The notes under the pieces are model-generated. The model had not been told where the DNA came from and searched no databases. It saw only the letters and a list, made by a program, of their open reading frames with translations. A program made the translations under genes and the position numbers. Of a stretch of 64,000 bases of DNA, positions 48,960 through 61,961 are shown one piece after another. Positions within the stretch are counted from its first letter, which is position 1, and each line of letters begins with the position of its first letter. Source of the DNA: Limanda limanda (lineage: Eukaryota > Chordata > Actinopteri > Pleuronectiformes > Pleuronectidae); contig NW_026870425.1 in NCBI RefSeq assembly GCF_963576545.1, positions 719,155 to 783,154 of the forward strand, in the 5' to 3' direction.

Positions 48960-51900
48960 TCCAAAAAAGGCAGATCTCCCTGTTTTCCAGCGCTTTTCTG
49001 ACACTGGAGCTGATATGTGATAAAAAAGTCAAGAATTTAACCATTTCTTCCAAAAAAGGCTTATCTCCCTGTTTCCAGCGCTTTTCTGACACTGGAGATG
49101 ATATGTGATGAAAAAGTCAAATGTTAACCATTGCTTCCAAAAAGGCTTATCTCCCCGTTTCCAGCTGTTTAGTGACATTTGGGATGATGTGTGATGAAAA
49201 ATTCAAGAATTTAACCTTTTCTTCCAAAAAAAGGCAGATCTCCCTGTTTCCAGCGCTTTTCTGACACTGGAGCTGATATGTGATGAAAAAGTCAAAATGT
49301 TAACCATTGCTTCCAAAAAAGGCTTATCTCCCCGTTTCCAGCTGTTTAGTGACATTTGGGATGATGTGTGATGAAAAATTCAAGAATATAACCTTTCCTT
49401 CCAAAAAAAGGCAGATCTCCCTGTTTCCAGCGCTTTTCTGACACTTTGGCTGACATGTGATGAAAAAGTCAGAAATCTTAATCAATGCTTCCAAAAAAGG
49501 CTTATCTCCCGTTTCCAGCTGTTTAGTGACATTTGGGATGATGTGAGATGAAAAATTCAAGAATTTAACCTTTTCTTCCAAAAAAGGCTTATCTCCTGTT
49601 TCCAGCGCTTTTCTGACACTGGAGCTGATATGTGATGAAAAAGTCAAAATGTTAACCATTGCTTCCAAAAAAGGCTTGTATCCCCGTTTCCAGCTGTTTA
49701 GTGACATTTGGGATGATGTGTGATGAAAAATTCAAGAATTTACCATTTCTTCAAAAAAGGCTTATCTCCCTGTTTCCAGCGCTTTCTGACACTTGGGCTG
49801 ACATGTGATGAAAAAGTCAGAAATCTTAATCAATGCTTCCAAAAAAGGCTTATCTCCCCGTTTCCAGCTGTTTAGTGACATTTGGGATGATGTGTGATGA
49901 AAAATTCAAAGAATTTAACCTTTTCTTCCAAAAAAAGGCAGATCTCCCTGTTCCAGCGCTTTTCTGACACTGGAGCTGATATGTGATGAAAAAGTCAAAA
50001 TGTTAACCATTGCTTCCAAAAAAGGCTTATCTCCCCGTTTCCAGCTGTTTAGTGACATTTGGAATGATGTGTGATGAAAAATTCAAGAATATAACCTTTT
50101 CTTCCAAAAAAAGGAAGATCTCCCTGTTTCCAGCGCTTTTCTGACACTTGGGCTGACATGTGATGAAAAAGTCAGAAATCTTAATCAATGCTTCCAAAAA
50201 AGGCTTATCTCCCCGTTTCCAGCTGTTTAGTGACATTTGGGATGATGTTGTGATGAAAAATTCAAGAATTTAACCATTTCTTCCAAAAAAGGCTTATCTC
50301 CCTGTTTCCAGCGCTTTTCTGACACTTGGGCTGACATGTGATGAAAAAGTCAGAAATCTTAATCAATGCTTCCAAAAAAGGCTTATCTCCCCGTTTCAGC
50401 TGTTTAGTGACATTTGGGATGATGTGTGATGAAAAATTCAAGAATTTAACCTTTTCTTCCAAAAAAGGCAGATCTCCCTGTTTCCAGCGCTTTTCTGACA
50501 CTGGAGCTGATATGTGATGAAAAAGTCAAAATGTTAACCATTGCTTCCAAAAAAGGCTTATCTCCCCGTTTCCAGCTGTTTAGTGACATTTGGGATGATG
50601 TGTGATGAAAATTCAAGAATATAACCTTTTTCTTCCAAAAAAAGCAGATCTCCCTGTTTCCAGCGCTTTTCTGACACTTGGGCTGACATGTGATGAAAAA
50701 GTCAGAAATCTTAATCAATGCTTCCAAAAAAGGCTTATCTCCCCGTTTCCAGCTGTTTAGTGACATTTGGGATGATGTGTGATGAAAAATTCAAGAATTT
50801 AACCATTTCTTCCAAAAAAGGCTCATCTCCCTGTTTCCAGCGCTTTTCTGACACTTGGGCTGACATGTGATGAAAAAGTAAGAAATCTAATCAATGCTTC
50901 CAAAAAAGGCTTATCTCCCCTTTTTTAGCTGTTTAGTGACATTTGGGATGATGTGTGATGAAAAATTCAAGAATTTAACCATTTATTCCAAAAAAGGCAT
51001 ATCTCCCTGTTTCCAGCGCTTTTCTGACACTTGGGCTGACACGTGATGAAAAAGTCCGAAATCTTAATCAATGCTTCCAAAAAAGGCTTATCTCCCCGTT
51101 TCCAGCTGTTTAGTGACATTTGGGATGATGTGTGATGAAAAATTCAAGAATTTAACCATTTCTTCCAAAAAAGGCTTATCTCCCTGTTTCCAGCGCTTTT
51201 CTGACACTTAGGCTGACATGTGATGAAAAAGTCAAAATGTTACCGATTGCTTCCAAAAAAGGCTTATCTCCCCGTTTCCAGCTGTTTAGTGACATTTGGG
51301 ATGATGTGTGATGAAAAATTCAAGAATATAACCTTTTCTTCCAAAAAAAGGCAGATCTCCCTGTTTCCAGCGCTTTTCTGACACTTGGGCTGACATGTGA
51401 TGAAAAAGTCAGAAATCTTAATCAAATGCTTCCAAAAAAGGCTTATCTCCCCGTTTTCCAGCTGTTTAGTGACATTTGGGATGATGTGTGATGAAAAATA
51501 CAAGAATTTAACCATTTCTTCCAAAAAAGGCTTATCTCCCTGTTTCCAGCGCTTTTCTTGACACTTGGGCTGACATGTGATGAAAAAGTAAGAAATCTTA
51601 ATCAATGCTTCCAAAAAAGGCTTATCTCCCCGTTTCCAGCTGTTTAGTGACATTTGGGATGATGTGTGATGAAAAATTCAAGACTTTAACCATTTCTTCC
51701 AAAAAAGGCTTATCTCCCTGTTTCCCAGCGCTTTTCTGACACTTAGGCTGACATGTGATGAAAAGTCAAAATGTAACCATTGCTTCCAAAAAAGGCTTAT
51801 CTCCCCGTTTCCAGCTGTTTAGTGACATTTGGGATGATGTGTGATGAAAAATTCAAGAATATAACCTTTTCTTCCAAAAAAAGGCAGATCTCCCTGTTTC

Positions 51901-54880
51901 CAGCGCTTTTCTGACACTTGGCTGACATGTGATGAAAAGTCAGAAATCTTAATCAATGCTTCCAAAAAAGGCTTATCTCCCCGGTTCCAGCTGTTTAGTT
52001 ACATTTGGGATGATGTGTGATGAAAAATTCAAGATATAACCTTTTCTTCCAAAAAAGGCAGATCTCCCTGTTTCCAGCGCTTTTCTGACACTGGAGCTGA
52101 TATGTGATGAAAAAGTCAAAATGTTAACCATTGCTTCAAAAAAGGCCTTATCTCCCCGTTTCCAGCTGTTTAGTGACATTTGGATGATGTGTGATGAAAA
52201 ATTCAAGAATATAACCTTTTCTTCCAAAAAAAGGCAGATCTCCCTGTTTCCAGCGCTTTTCTGACACTTGGGCTGACATGTGATGAAAAAGTCAGAAATC
52301 TTAATCAATGCTTCCAAAAAAGGCTTATCTCCCCGTTTCCAGCTGTTTAGTGACATTTGGGATGATGGTGATGAAAAAATTCAAGAATTTAACCATTTCT
52401 TCCAAAAAAGGCTTATCTCCCTGTTTCCAGCGCTTTTCTGACACTTGGGCTGACATGTGATGAAAAAGTAAGAAATCTTAATCAATGCTTCCAAAAAGCT
52501 TATCTCCCCGTTTCAGCTGTTTAGTGACATTTGGGATGATGTGTGATGAAAAATCAAGAATTTAACCATTTCTTCCAAAAAAGGCATATCTCCCTGTTTC
52601 CAGCGCTTTTCTGACACTTGGGCTGACACGTGATGAAAAAGTCCGAAATCTTAATCAATGCTTCCAAAAAAGGCTTATCTCCCCGTTTCCAGCTGTTTAG
52701 TGACATTTGGGATGATGTGTGATGAAAAATTCAAGAATTTAACCATTTCTTCCAAAAAAGGCTTATCTCCCTGTTTCCAGCGCTTTTCTGACACTTAGGC
52801 TGACATGTGATGAAAAAGTCAAAATGTTAACCATTGCTTCCAAAAAGGCTATCTCCCCGTTCCAGCTGTTTAGTGACATTTGGGATGATGTGTGATGAAA
52901 AATTCAAGAATATAACCTTTCCTTCCAAAAAAAGGCAGATCTCCCTGTTTCCAGCGCTTTTCTGACAATGGAGCTGATATGTGATGAAAAAGTCAAAATG
53001 TTAACCATTGCTTCCAAAAAAGGCTTATCTCCCCGTTTCCAGCTGTTTAGTGACATTTGGGATGATGTGTGATGAAAAATTCAAGAATATAACCTTTTCT
53101 TCCAAAAAAAGGCAGATCTCCCTGTTTCCAGCGCTTTTCTGACACTTGGGCTGACATGTGATGGAAAAAGTCAGAAATCTTAATCAATGCTTCCAAAAAA
53201 GGCTTATCTTCCCCGTTTCCAGCTGTTTAGTGACATTTGGGATGATGTGTGATGAAAAATTCAAGAATTTAACCATTTCTTCCAAAAAAGGCTTATCTCC
53301 CTGTTTCCAGCGCTTTTCTGACACTTGGGCTGACATGTGATGAAAAAGTCAGAAATCTTAATCAATGCTTCCAAAAAAGGCTTATCTCCCCGTTTCCAGC
53401 TGTTTAGTGACATTTGGGATGATGTGTGATGAAAAATTCAAGAATTTAACCTTTTCTTCCAAAAAAGGCAGATCTCCCTGTTTCCAGCGCTTTTCTGACA
53501 ATGGAGCTGATATGTGATGAAAAAGTCAAAATGTTAACCATTGCTTCCAAAAAAGGCTTATCTCCCCGTTTCCAGCTGTTTAGTGACATTTGGGATGATG
53601 TGTGATGAAAAATTTAAGAATATAACCTTTTCTTCCAAAAAAAGGCAGATCTCCCTGTTTCCAGCGCTTTTCTGACACTTGGGCTGACATGTGATGAAAA
53701 AGTCAGAAATCTTAATCAATGCCTCCAAAAAAGGCTTATCTCCCCGTTTCCAGCTGTTTAGTGACATTTGGATGATGCGTGATGAAAAATTCAAGAATTT
53801 AACCATTTCTTCCAAAAAAGGCTTATCTCCCTGTTTCCAGCGCTTTTCTGACACTTGGGCTGACATGTGATGAAAAAGTCAGAAATCTTAATCAATGCTT
53901 CCAAAAAAGGCTTATCTCCCCGTTTCCAGCTGTTTAGTGACATTTGGGATGATGTGTGATGAAAAATTCAAGAATTTAACCATTTCTTCCAAAAAGGCTT
54001 ATCTCCCTGTTTCCAGCACTTTTCTGACACTTGGACTGACATGTGATGAAAAAGTCAAAATGTTAACCATTGCTTCCAAAAAGGCTTATCTCCCCGTTTC
54101 CAGCTGTTAGTGACATTTGGGATGATGTGTGATGAAAATTCAAGAATATAACCTTTTCTTCCAAAAAAGGCAGATCTCCCGTTTCCAGCGCTTTTCTGAC
54201 ACTTGGGCTGACATGTGATGAAAAAGTCAGAAATCTTAATCAATGCTTCCAAAAAAGGCTTATCTCCCCGTTTCCAGCTGTTTAGTGACATTTGGGATGA
54301 TGTGTGATGAAAATTCAAGAATTTAACCATTTCTTCCAAAAAAGGCTTATCTCCCTGTTTCCAGCGCTTTTCTGACACTTGGGCTGACATGTGATGAAAA
54401 AGTCAAAATGTTAACCATTGCTTCCAAAAAAGGCTTATCTCCCCGTTTCCAGCTGTTTAGTGACATTTGGGATGATGTGTGATGAAAAATTCAAGAATAT
54501 AACCTTTTCTTCCAAAAAAAGCAGATCTCCCTGTTTCCAGCGCTTTTCTGACACTTGGGCTGACATGTGATGAAAAAGTCAGAAATCTTAATCAATGCTT
54601 CCAAAAAAGGCTTATCTCCCCGTTTCCAGCTGTTTAGTGACATTTGGGATGATGTGTGATGAAAAATTCAAGAATTTAACCATTTCTTCCAAAAAAGGCT
54701 TATCTCCCTGTTTCCAGCGCTTTTCTGACACTTGGGCTGACATGTGATGAAAAAATCAGAAATCTTAATCAATGCTTCCAAAAAAGGCTTATCTCCCCGT
54801 TTCCAGCTGTTTAGTGACATTTGGGATGATGTGTGATGAAAAATTCAAGAATTTAACCTTTTCTTCCAAAAAAGGCAGAT
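48960..54880 (+). repeat. Satellite with dense single-base indels (probable low-quality consensus)
   Basis: Still ordinary satellite belonging to large-block copy 2, but with many one-base length changes not seen in copy 1. Examples: AAGTCAAATG near 49117, CTCCCGTTTCC near 49507, CTCCTGTTTCC near 49593, CGCTTTCTGAC near 49781, TTCAAAGAATTT near 49905, CTGTTCCAGC near 49949, GATGTTGTGATG near 50245, CGTTTTCCAG near 51452, TTTCTTGACAC near 51555, GAAAAGTCAAAATGTAACC near 51762. Most are in homopolymers. The offset to copy 1 drifts from 26,942 to 26,914 across it. This pattern is typical of error-prone long reads without effective polishing; ordinary mutation is less likely because neighbouring copies are almost indel-free. 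Confidence 0.75.
48983..49071 (+). repeat. Chimeric B/A half-unit in large-block copy 2
   Basis: Same B2-to-A switch at GTGATAAAAAAGTCAAG as 22042-22129, with one extra T at its start (TTTTCCAGCGC). Confidence 0.8.
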
Positions 54881-55152
54881 CTCCCTGTTTCCAGCGCTTT
54901 TCTGACACTGGAGCTGATATGTGATGAAAAAGTCAAAATGTTAACCATTGCTTCCAAAAAAGGCTTATCTCCCCGTTTCCAGCTGTTTAGTGACATTTGG
55001 GATGATGTGTGATGAAAAATTCAAGAATTTAACCTTTTCTTAAAAAAAAAGGCAGATCTCCCTGTTTCCAGCGCTATTCTGACACTGGAGCTGATATGTG
55101 ATGAAAAAGTCAAAATGTTAACGATTGCTTCCAAAAAAGGCTTATCTCCCCG

Positions 55153-55505
55153 TTTCCAGCTGTTTAGTGACATTTGGGATGATGTGTGATGAAAAATTCA
55201 AGAATATAACCTTTTCTTCCAAAAAAAGGCAGATCTCCCTGTTTCCAGCGCTTTTCTGACACTTGGGCTGACATGTGATGAAAAAGTCAGAAATCTTAAT
55301 CAATGCTTCCAAAAAAGGCTTATCTCCCCGTTTCCAGCTGTTTAGTGACATTTGGGATGATGTGTGATGAAAAATTCAAGAATTTAACCTTTTCTTCCAA
55401 AAAAGGCTTATCTCCCTGTTTCCAGCGCTTTTCTGACACTTGGGCTGACGTGATGAAAAAGTCAGAAATCTTAATCAATGCTTCCAAAAAAGGCTTATCT
55501 CCCCG
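55153..55505 (+). repeat. 353-bp HOR with 2-bp deletion, copy 2 block
   Basis: Same structure and GACGTGATG deletion as 28239-28591, at an offset of 26,914 bp. A related 354-bp unit with the same deletion follows at 55861-56214. Confidence 0.82.
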
Positions 55506-55860
55506 TTTCCAGCTGTTTAGTGACATTTGGGATGATGTGTGATTTAAAATTCAAGAATTTAACCTTTTCTTCCAAAAAAAGGCAGATCTCCCTGTTTCCA
55601 GCGCTTTTCTGACACTGGAGCTGATATGTGATGAAAAAGTCAAAATGTTAACCATTGCTTCCAAAAAAGGCTTATCTCCCCGTTTCCAGCTGTTTAGTGA
55701 CATTTGGGATAATGTGTGATGAAAAATTCAAGAATATAACCTTTTCTTCCAAAAAAAGGCAGATCTCCCTGTTTCCAGCGCTTTTCTGACACTTGGGCTG
55801 ACATGTGATGAAAAAGTCAGAAATCTTAATCAATGCTTCCAAAAAAGGCTTATCTCCCCG

Positions 55861-56214
55861 TTTCCAGCTGTTTAGTGACATTTGGGATGATGTGTGATGA
55901 AAAAATTCAAGAATATAACCTTTTCTTCCAAAAAAAGGCAGATCTCCCTGTTTCCAGCGCTTTTCTGACACTTGGGCTGACATGTGATGAAAAAGTCAGA
56001 AATCTTAATCAATGCTTCCAAAAAAGGCTTATCTCCCCGTTTCCAGCTGTTTAGTGACATTTGGGATGATGTGTGATGAAAAATTCAAGAATTTAACCTT
56101 TTCTTCCAAAAAAGGCTTATCTCCCTGTTTCCAGCGCTTTTCTGACACTTGGGCTGACGTGATGAAAAAGTCAGAAATCTTAATCAATGCTTCCAAAAAA
56201 GGCTTATCTCCCCG
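55861..56214 (+). repeat. 353-bp-type HOR with 2-bp deletion (354 bp here)
   Basis: A3-B1 then A-B1 with GACGTGATG near 56156. One extra A in GATGAAAAAATTC gives 354 bp. In copy 1 the two such units are adjacent; here two dimers separate them. Confidence 0.8.
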
Positions 56215-59200
56215 TTTCCAGCTGTTTAGTGACATTTGGGATGATGTGTGATGAAAAATTCAAGAATTTAACCTTTTCTTCCAAAAAAAGGCAGATCTCC
56301 CTGTTTCCAGCGCTTTTCTGACACTGGAGCTGATATGTGATGAAAAAGTCAAAATGTTAACCATTGCTTCCAAAAAAGGCTTATCTCCCCGTTTCCAGCT
56401 GTTTAGTGACATTTGGGATGATGTGTGATGAAAAATTCAAGAATTTAACCTTTTCTTCCAAAAAAAGGCAGATCTCCCTGTTTCCAGCGCTATTCTGACA
56501 CTGGAGCTGATATGTGATGAAAAAGTCAGAAATCTTAATCAATGCTTCCAAAAAAGGCTTATCTCCCCGTTTCCAGCTGTTTAGTGACATTTGGGATGAT
56601 GTTTGATGAAAAATTCAAGAATTTAACCATTTCTTCCAAAAAAGGCTTATCTCCCTGTTTCCAGCGCTTTTCTGACACTTGGGCTGACATGTGATGAAAA
56701 AGTCAGAAATCTTAATCAATGCTTCCAAAAAAGGCTTATCTCCCCGTTTCCAGCTGTTTAGTGACATTTGGGATGATGTGTGATGAAAAATTCAAGAATT
56801 TAACCATTTCTTCCAAAAAAGGCTTATCTCCCTGTTTCCAGCACTTTTCTGACACTTGGGCTGACATGTGATGAAAAAGTCAAAATGTTAACCATTGCTT
56901 CCAAAAAAGGCTTATCTCCCCGTTTCCAGCTGTTTAGTGACATTTGGGATGATGTGTGATGAAAAATTCAAGAATATAACCTTTTCTTCCAAAAAAAGGC
57001 AGATCTCCCTGTTTCCAGCGCTTTTCTGACACTTAGGCTGACATGTGATGAAAATGTCAGAAATCTTAATCAATGCTTCCAAAAAAGGCTTATCTCCCCG
57101 TTTCCAGCTGTTTAGTGACATTTGGGATGATGTGTGATGAAAAATTCAAGAATTTAACCATTTCTTCCAAAAAAGGCTTATCTCCCTGTTTCCAGCGCTT
57201 TTCTGACACTTGGGCTGACATGTGATGAAAAAGTCAGAAATCTTACTCAATGCTTCCAAAAAAGGCTTATCTCCCCGTTTCCAGCTGTTTAGTGACATTT
57301 GGGATGATGTGAGATGAAAAATTCAAGAATTTAACCTTTTCTTCCAAAAAAAGGCAGATCTCCCTGTTTCCAGCGCTTTTCTGACACTGGAGCTGATATG
57401 TGATGAAAAAGTCAAAATGTTAACCATTGCTTCCAAAAAAGGCTTATCTCCCCGTTTCCAGCTGTTTATTGACTTTTTGGATGATGTGTGATGAAAAATT
57501 CAAGAATTTAACCATTTCTTCCAAAAAAGGCTTATCTCCCTGTTTCCAGCGCTTTTCTGACACTTGGGCTGACATGTGATGAAAAAGTCAGAAATCTTAA
57601 TCAATGCTTCCAAAAAAGGCTTATCTCCCCGTTTCCAGCTGTTTAGTGACATCTGGGATGATGTGTGATAAAAAATTCAAGAATTTAACCATTTCTTCCA
57701 AAAAAAGGCAGATCTCCCTGTTTCCAGCGCTTTTCTGACACTGGAGCTGATATGTGATGAAAAAGTCAAAATGTTTACCATTGCTTCCAAAAAAGGCATA
57801 TCTCCCCGTTTCCAGCTGTTTAGTGACATTTGGGATGATGTCTGATGAAAAATTCAAGAATTTAACCATTTCTTCCAAAAAAGGCTTATCTCCCTGTTTC
57901 CAGCGCTTTTCTGACACTTGGGCTGACATGTGATGAAAAAGTCAGAAATCTAAATCAATGCTTCCAAAAAAGGCTTATCTCCCCGTTTCCAGCTGTTTAG
58001 TGACATTTGGGATGATGTGTGATGAAAAATTCAAGAATTTAACCTTTTCTTCCAAAAAAAGGCAGATCTCCCTGTTTCCAGCGCTTTTCTGACACTGGAG
58101 CTGATATGTGATGAAAAAGTCAAAATGTTAACCATTGCTTCCAAAAAAGGCTTATCTCCCCGTTTCCAGCTGTTTAGTGACATTTGGGATGATGTGTGAT
58201 GAAAAATTCAAGAATTTAACCTTTTCTTCCAAAAAAAGGCAGATCTCCCTGTTTCCAGCGCTTTTCTGACACTGGAGCTGATATGTGATGAAAAAGTCAA
58301 AATGTTAACGATTGCTTCCAAAAAAGGCTTATCTCCCCGTTTCCAGCTGTTTAGTGACATTTGGGATGATGTGTGATGAAAAATTCAAGAATATAACCTT
58401 TTCTTACAAAAAAAGGCAGATCTCCCTTTTTCCAGCGCTTTTCTGACACTTGGGCTGACATTTGATGAAAAAGTCAGAAATCTTAATCAATGCTTCCAAA
58501 AAAGGCTTATCTCCCCGTTTCCAGCTGTTTAGTGACATTTGGGATGATGTGTGATGAAAAATTCAAGAATTTAACCATTTCTTCCAAAAAAAGGCAGATC
58601 TCCCTGTTTCCAGCGCTTTTCTGACACTGGAGCTGATATGTGATGAAAAAGTCAAAATGTTAACGATTGCTTCCAAAAAAGGCTTATCTCCCCGTTTCCA
58701 GCTGTTTAGTGACATTTGGGATGATGTGTGATGAAAAATTCAAGAATTTAACCATTTCTTCCAAAAAAGGCTTATCTCCCTGTTTCCAGCGCTTTTCTGA
58801 CACTTGGGCTGACATGTGATGAAAAAGTCAGAAATCTTACTCAATGCTTCCAAAAAAGGCTTATCTCCCCGTTTCAGCTGGTTAGTGACATTTGGGATGA
58901 TGTGAGATGAAAAATTCAAGAATTTAACCTTTTCTTCCAAAAAAAGGCAGATCTCCCTGTTTCCAGCGCTTTTCTGACACTGGAGCTGATATGTGATGAA
59001 AAAGTCAAATGTTAACCATTGCTTCCAAAAAAGGCTTATCTCACCGTTTCCAGCTGTTTAGTGACATTTGGGATGATGTGATGAAAAATTCAAGAATATA
59101 ACCTTTTCTTCCAAAAAAAGGCAGATCTCCCTGTTTCCAGCGCTTTTCTGACACTTGGGCTGACATGTGATGAAAAAGTCAGAAATCTTAATCAATGCTT

Positions 59201-59931
59201 CCAAAAAAGGCTTATCTCCCCGTTTCCAGCTGTTTAGTGACATTTGGGATGATGTGTGATGAAAAATTCAAGAATTTAACCTTTTCTTCCAAAAAAAGGC
59301 AGATCTCCCTGTTTCCAGCGCTTTTCTGACACTGCAGCTGATATGTGATGAAAAAGTCAAAATGTTAACCATTGCTTCCAAAAAAGGCTTATCTCCCCGT
59401 TTCCAGCTGCTTAGTGACATTTGGGATGATGTGTGATGAAAAATTCAAGAATATAACCTTTTCTTCCAAAAAAAGGCAGATCTCCCTGTTTCCAGCGCTT
59501 TTCTGACACTTAGGCTGACATGTGATGAAAAAGTCAGAAATCTTAATCAATGCTTCCAAAAAAGGCTTATCTCCCCGTTTCCAGCTGTTTAGTGACATTT
59601 GGGATGATGTGTGATGAAAAATTCAAGAATTTAACCTTTTCTTCAAAAAAAGGCTTATCTCCCTGTTTCCAGCGCTTTTCTGACACTTGGGCTGACATGT
59701 GATGAAAAAGTCAGAAATCTTAATCAATGCTTCCAAAAAAGGCGTATCTCCCCGTTTCCAGCTGTTTAGTGACATTTGGGATGATGTGTGATGAAAAATT
59801 CAAGAATTTAACCTTTTCTTCCAAAAAAAGGCAGATCTCCCTGTTTCCAGCGCTTTTCTGACACTGGAGCTGATATGTGATGAAAAAGTCAAAATGTTAA
59901 CGATTGCTTCCAAAAAAGGCAGATCTCCCTG

Positions 59932-60018
59932 TTTCAGCGCTTTTCTGACACTTGGGTCTGACATGTGATGAAAAGTCAGAAATCTTAACTCAATGCTTCC
60001 AAAAAAGGCTTATCTCCC
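59932..60018 (+). repeat. B unit after a B-B junction, copy 3
   Basis: Same junction as 47006/47007 at +12,925 bp, with small indels (TTTCAGCGC, GAAAAGTCAG, TTAACTCAATG) typical of this indel-rich stretch. The end coordinate is approximate. Confidence 0.75.
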
Positions 60019-61874
60019 CGTTTCCAGCTGTTTAGTGACATTTGGGATGATGTGTGATGAAAAATTCAAGAATTTAACCATTTCTTCCAAAAAAGGCTTA
60101 TCTCCCTGTTTCCCAGCGCTTTTCTGACACTTGGGCTGACATGTGATGAAAAAGTCAGAAATCTTACTCAATGCTTCCAAAAAAGGCTTATCTCCCCGTT
60201 TCCAGCTGTTTAGTGACATTTGGGATGATGTGAGATGAAAAATTCAAGAATTTAACCTTTTCTTCCAAAAAAAGGCAGATCTCCCTGTTTCCAGCGCTTT
60301 CTGACACTGGGAGCTGATATGTGATGAAAAAGTCAAAATGTTAACCATTGCTTCCAAAAAGGCTTATCTCCCCGTTTCCAGCTGTTTAGTGACATTTGGG
60401 ATAATGTGTGATGAAAATTCAAGAATATAACCTTTTCTTCCAAAAAAGGCAGATCTCCCTGTTTCCAGCGCTTTTCTGACACTTGGGCTGACATGTGATG
60501 AAAAAGTCAGAAATCTTAATCAATGCTTCCAAAAAAGGCTTATCTCCCCGTTTCCAGCTGTTTAGTGACCTTTGGGATGATGTGTGATGAAAAATTCAAG
60601 AATATAACCTTTTCTTCCAAAAAAAGGCAGATCTCCCTGTTTCCAGCGCTTTTCTGACACTTGGCTGACATGTGATGAAAAAGTCAGAAATCTTAATCAA
60701 TGCTTCCAAAAAAGGCTTATCTCCCGTTTCCAGCTGTTTAGTGACATTTGGGATGATGTGTGATGAAAAATTCAAGAATTTAACCATTTCTTCCAAAAAG
60801 GCTTATCTCCCTGTTTCCAGCGATTTTCTGACACTTGGGCTGACATGTGATGAAAAAGTCAGAAATCTTAATCAATGCTTCCAAAAAAGGCTTATCTCCC
60901 CGTTTCCCGCTGTTTAGTGACATTTGGGATGATGTGTGATGAAAAATTCAAGAATTTAGCCATTTCTTCCAAAAAAGGCTTATCTCCCTGTTTCCAGCGC
61001 TTTTCTGACACTTGGGCTGACATGTGATGAAAAAGTCAGAAATCTTACTCAATGCTTCCAAAAAGGCTTATCTCCCGTTTCCAGCTGTTTAGTGACATTT
61101 GGGATGATGTGAGATGAAAAATTCAAGAATTTAACCTTTTCTTCCAAAAAAGGCAGATCTCCCTGTTTCCAGCGGCTTTTCTGACACTGGAGCTGATATG
61201 TGATGAAAAAGTTAAAATGTTAACCATTGCTTCCAAAAAAGGCTTATCTCCCCGTTTCCAGCTGTTTAGTGACATTTGGGATGATGTGTGATGAAAAATT
61301 CAAGAATTTAACCATTTCTTCCAAAAAAGGCTTATCTCCCTGTTTCCAGCGCTTTTCTGACACTTGGGCTGACATGTGATGAAAAAGTCAGAAATCTTAA
61401 TCAATGCTTCCAAAAAAGGCTTATCTCCCCGTTTCCAGCTGTTTTAGTGACATTTGGGATGATGTGTGATGAAAAATTCAAGAATATAACCTTTTCTTCC
61501 AAAAAAAGGCAGATCTCCCTGTTTCCAGCGCTTTTCTGACACTTGGGCTGACATGTGATGAAAAAGTCAGAAATCTTAATCAATGCTTCCAAAAAGGCTT
61601 ATCTCCCGTTTCCAGCTGTTTAGTGACATTTGGGATGATGTGAGATGAAAAATTCAAGAATTTAACATTTTCTTCCAAAAAAAGGCAGATCTCCCTGTTT
61701 CCAGCGCTTTTCTGACACTTAGGCTGACATGTGATGAAAAAGTCAAAATGTTAACCATTGCTTCCAAAAAAGGCTTATCTCCCCGTTTCCAGCTGTTTAG
61801 TGACATTTGGGATGATGTGTGATGAAAAATTCAAGAATTTAACCTTTTCTTCCAAAAAAAGGCAGATCTCCCTG

Positions 61875-61961
61875 TTTCCAGCGCTTTTCTGACACTGGAG
61901 CTGATATGTGATAAAAAAGTCAAGAATTTAACCATTTCTTCCAAAAAAGGCTTATCTCCTG
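61875..61961 (+). repeat. Chimeric B/A half-unit in large-block copy 3
   Basis: Same B2-to-A switch as 22042-22129 and 48983-49071. It is 87 bp long because one C is missing from the CTCCTG end. Confidence 0.8.

Larger units (their letters stand above)
39746..56750 (+). repeat. Large duplicated block, copy 2
   Basis: Carries the markers of 14068-29.4 kb in the same order. Relative to copy 1 it has gained about 531 bp near 40.8-41.3 kb, 531 bp near 42.2-43.1 kb and 354 bp near 44.1-44.4 kb. It lacks 532 bp of copy 1's expansion near 18 kb, and gains about 380 bp (two dimers plus a 27-bp duplication) near 48.0-48.4 kb. From about 43.0 kb it is also matched by copy 3 at +13,814 bp. The right edge lies between about 56,600 and 56,840, where the sequence jumps back to material homologous to 43.0 kb. 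Confidence 0.85.
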
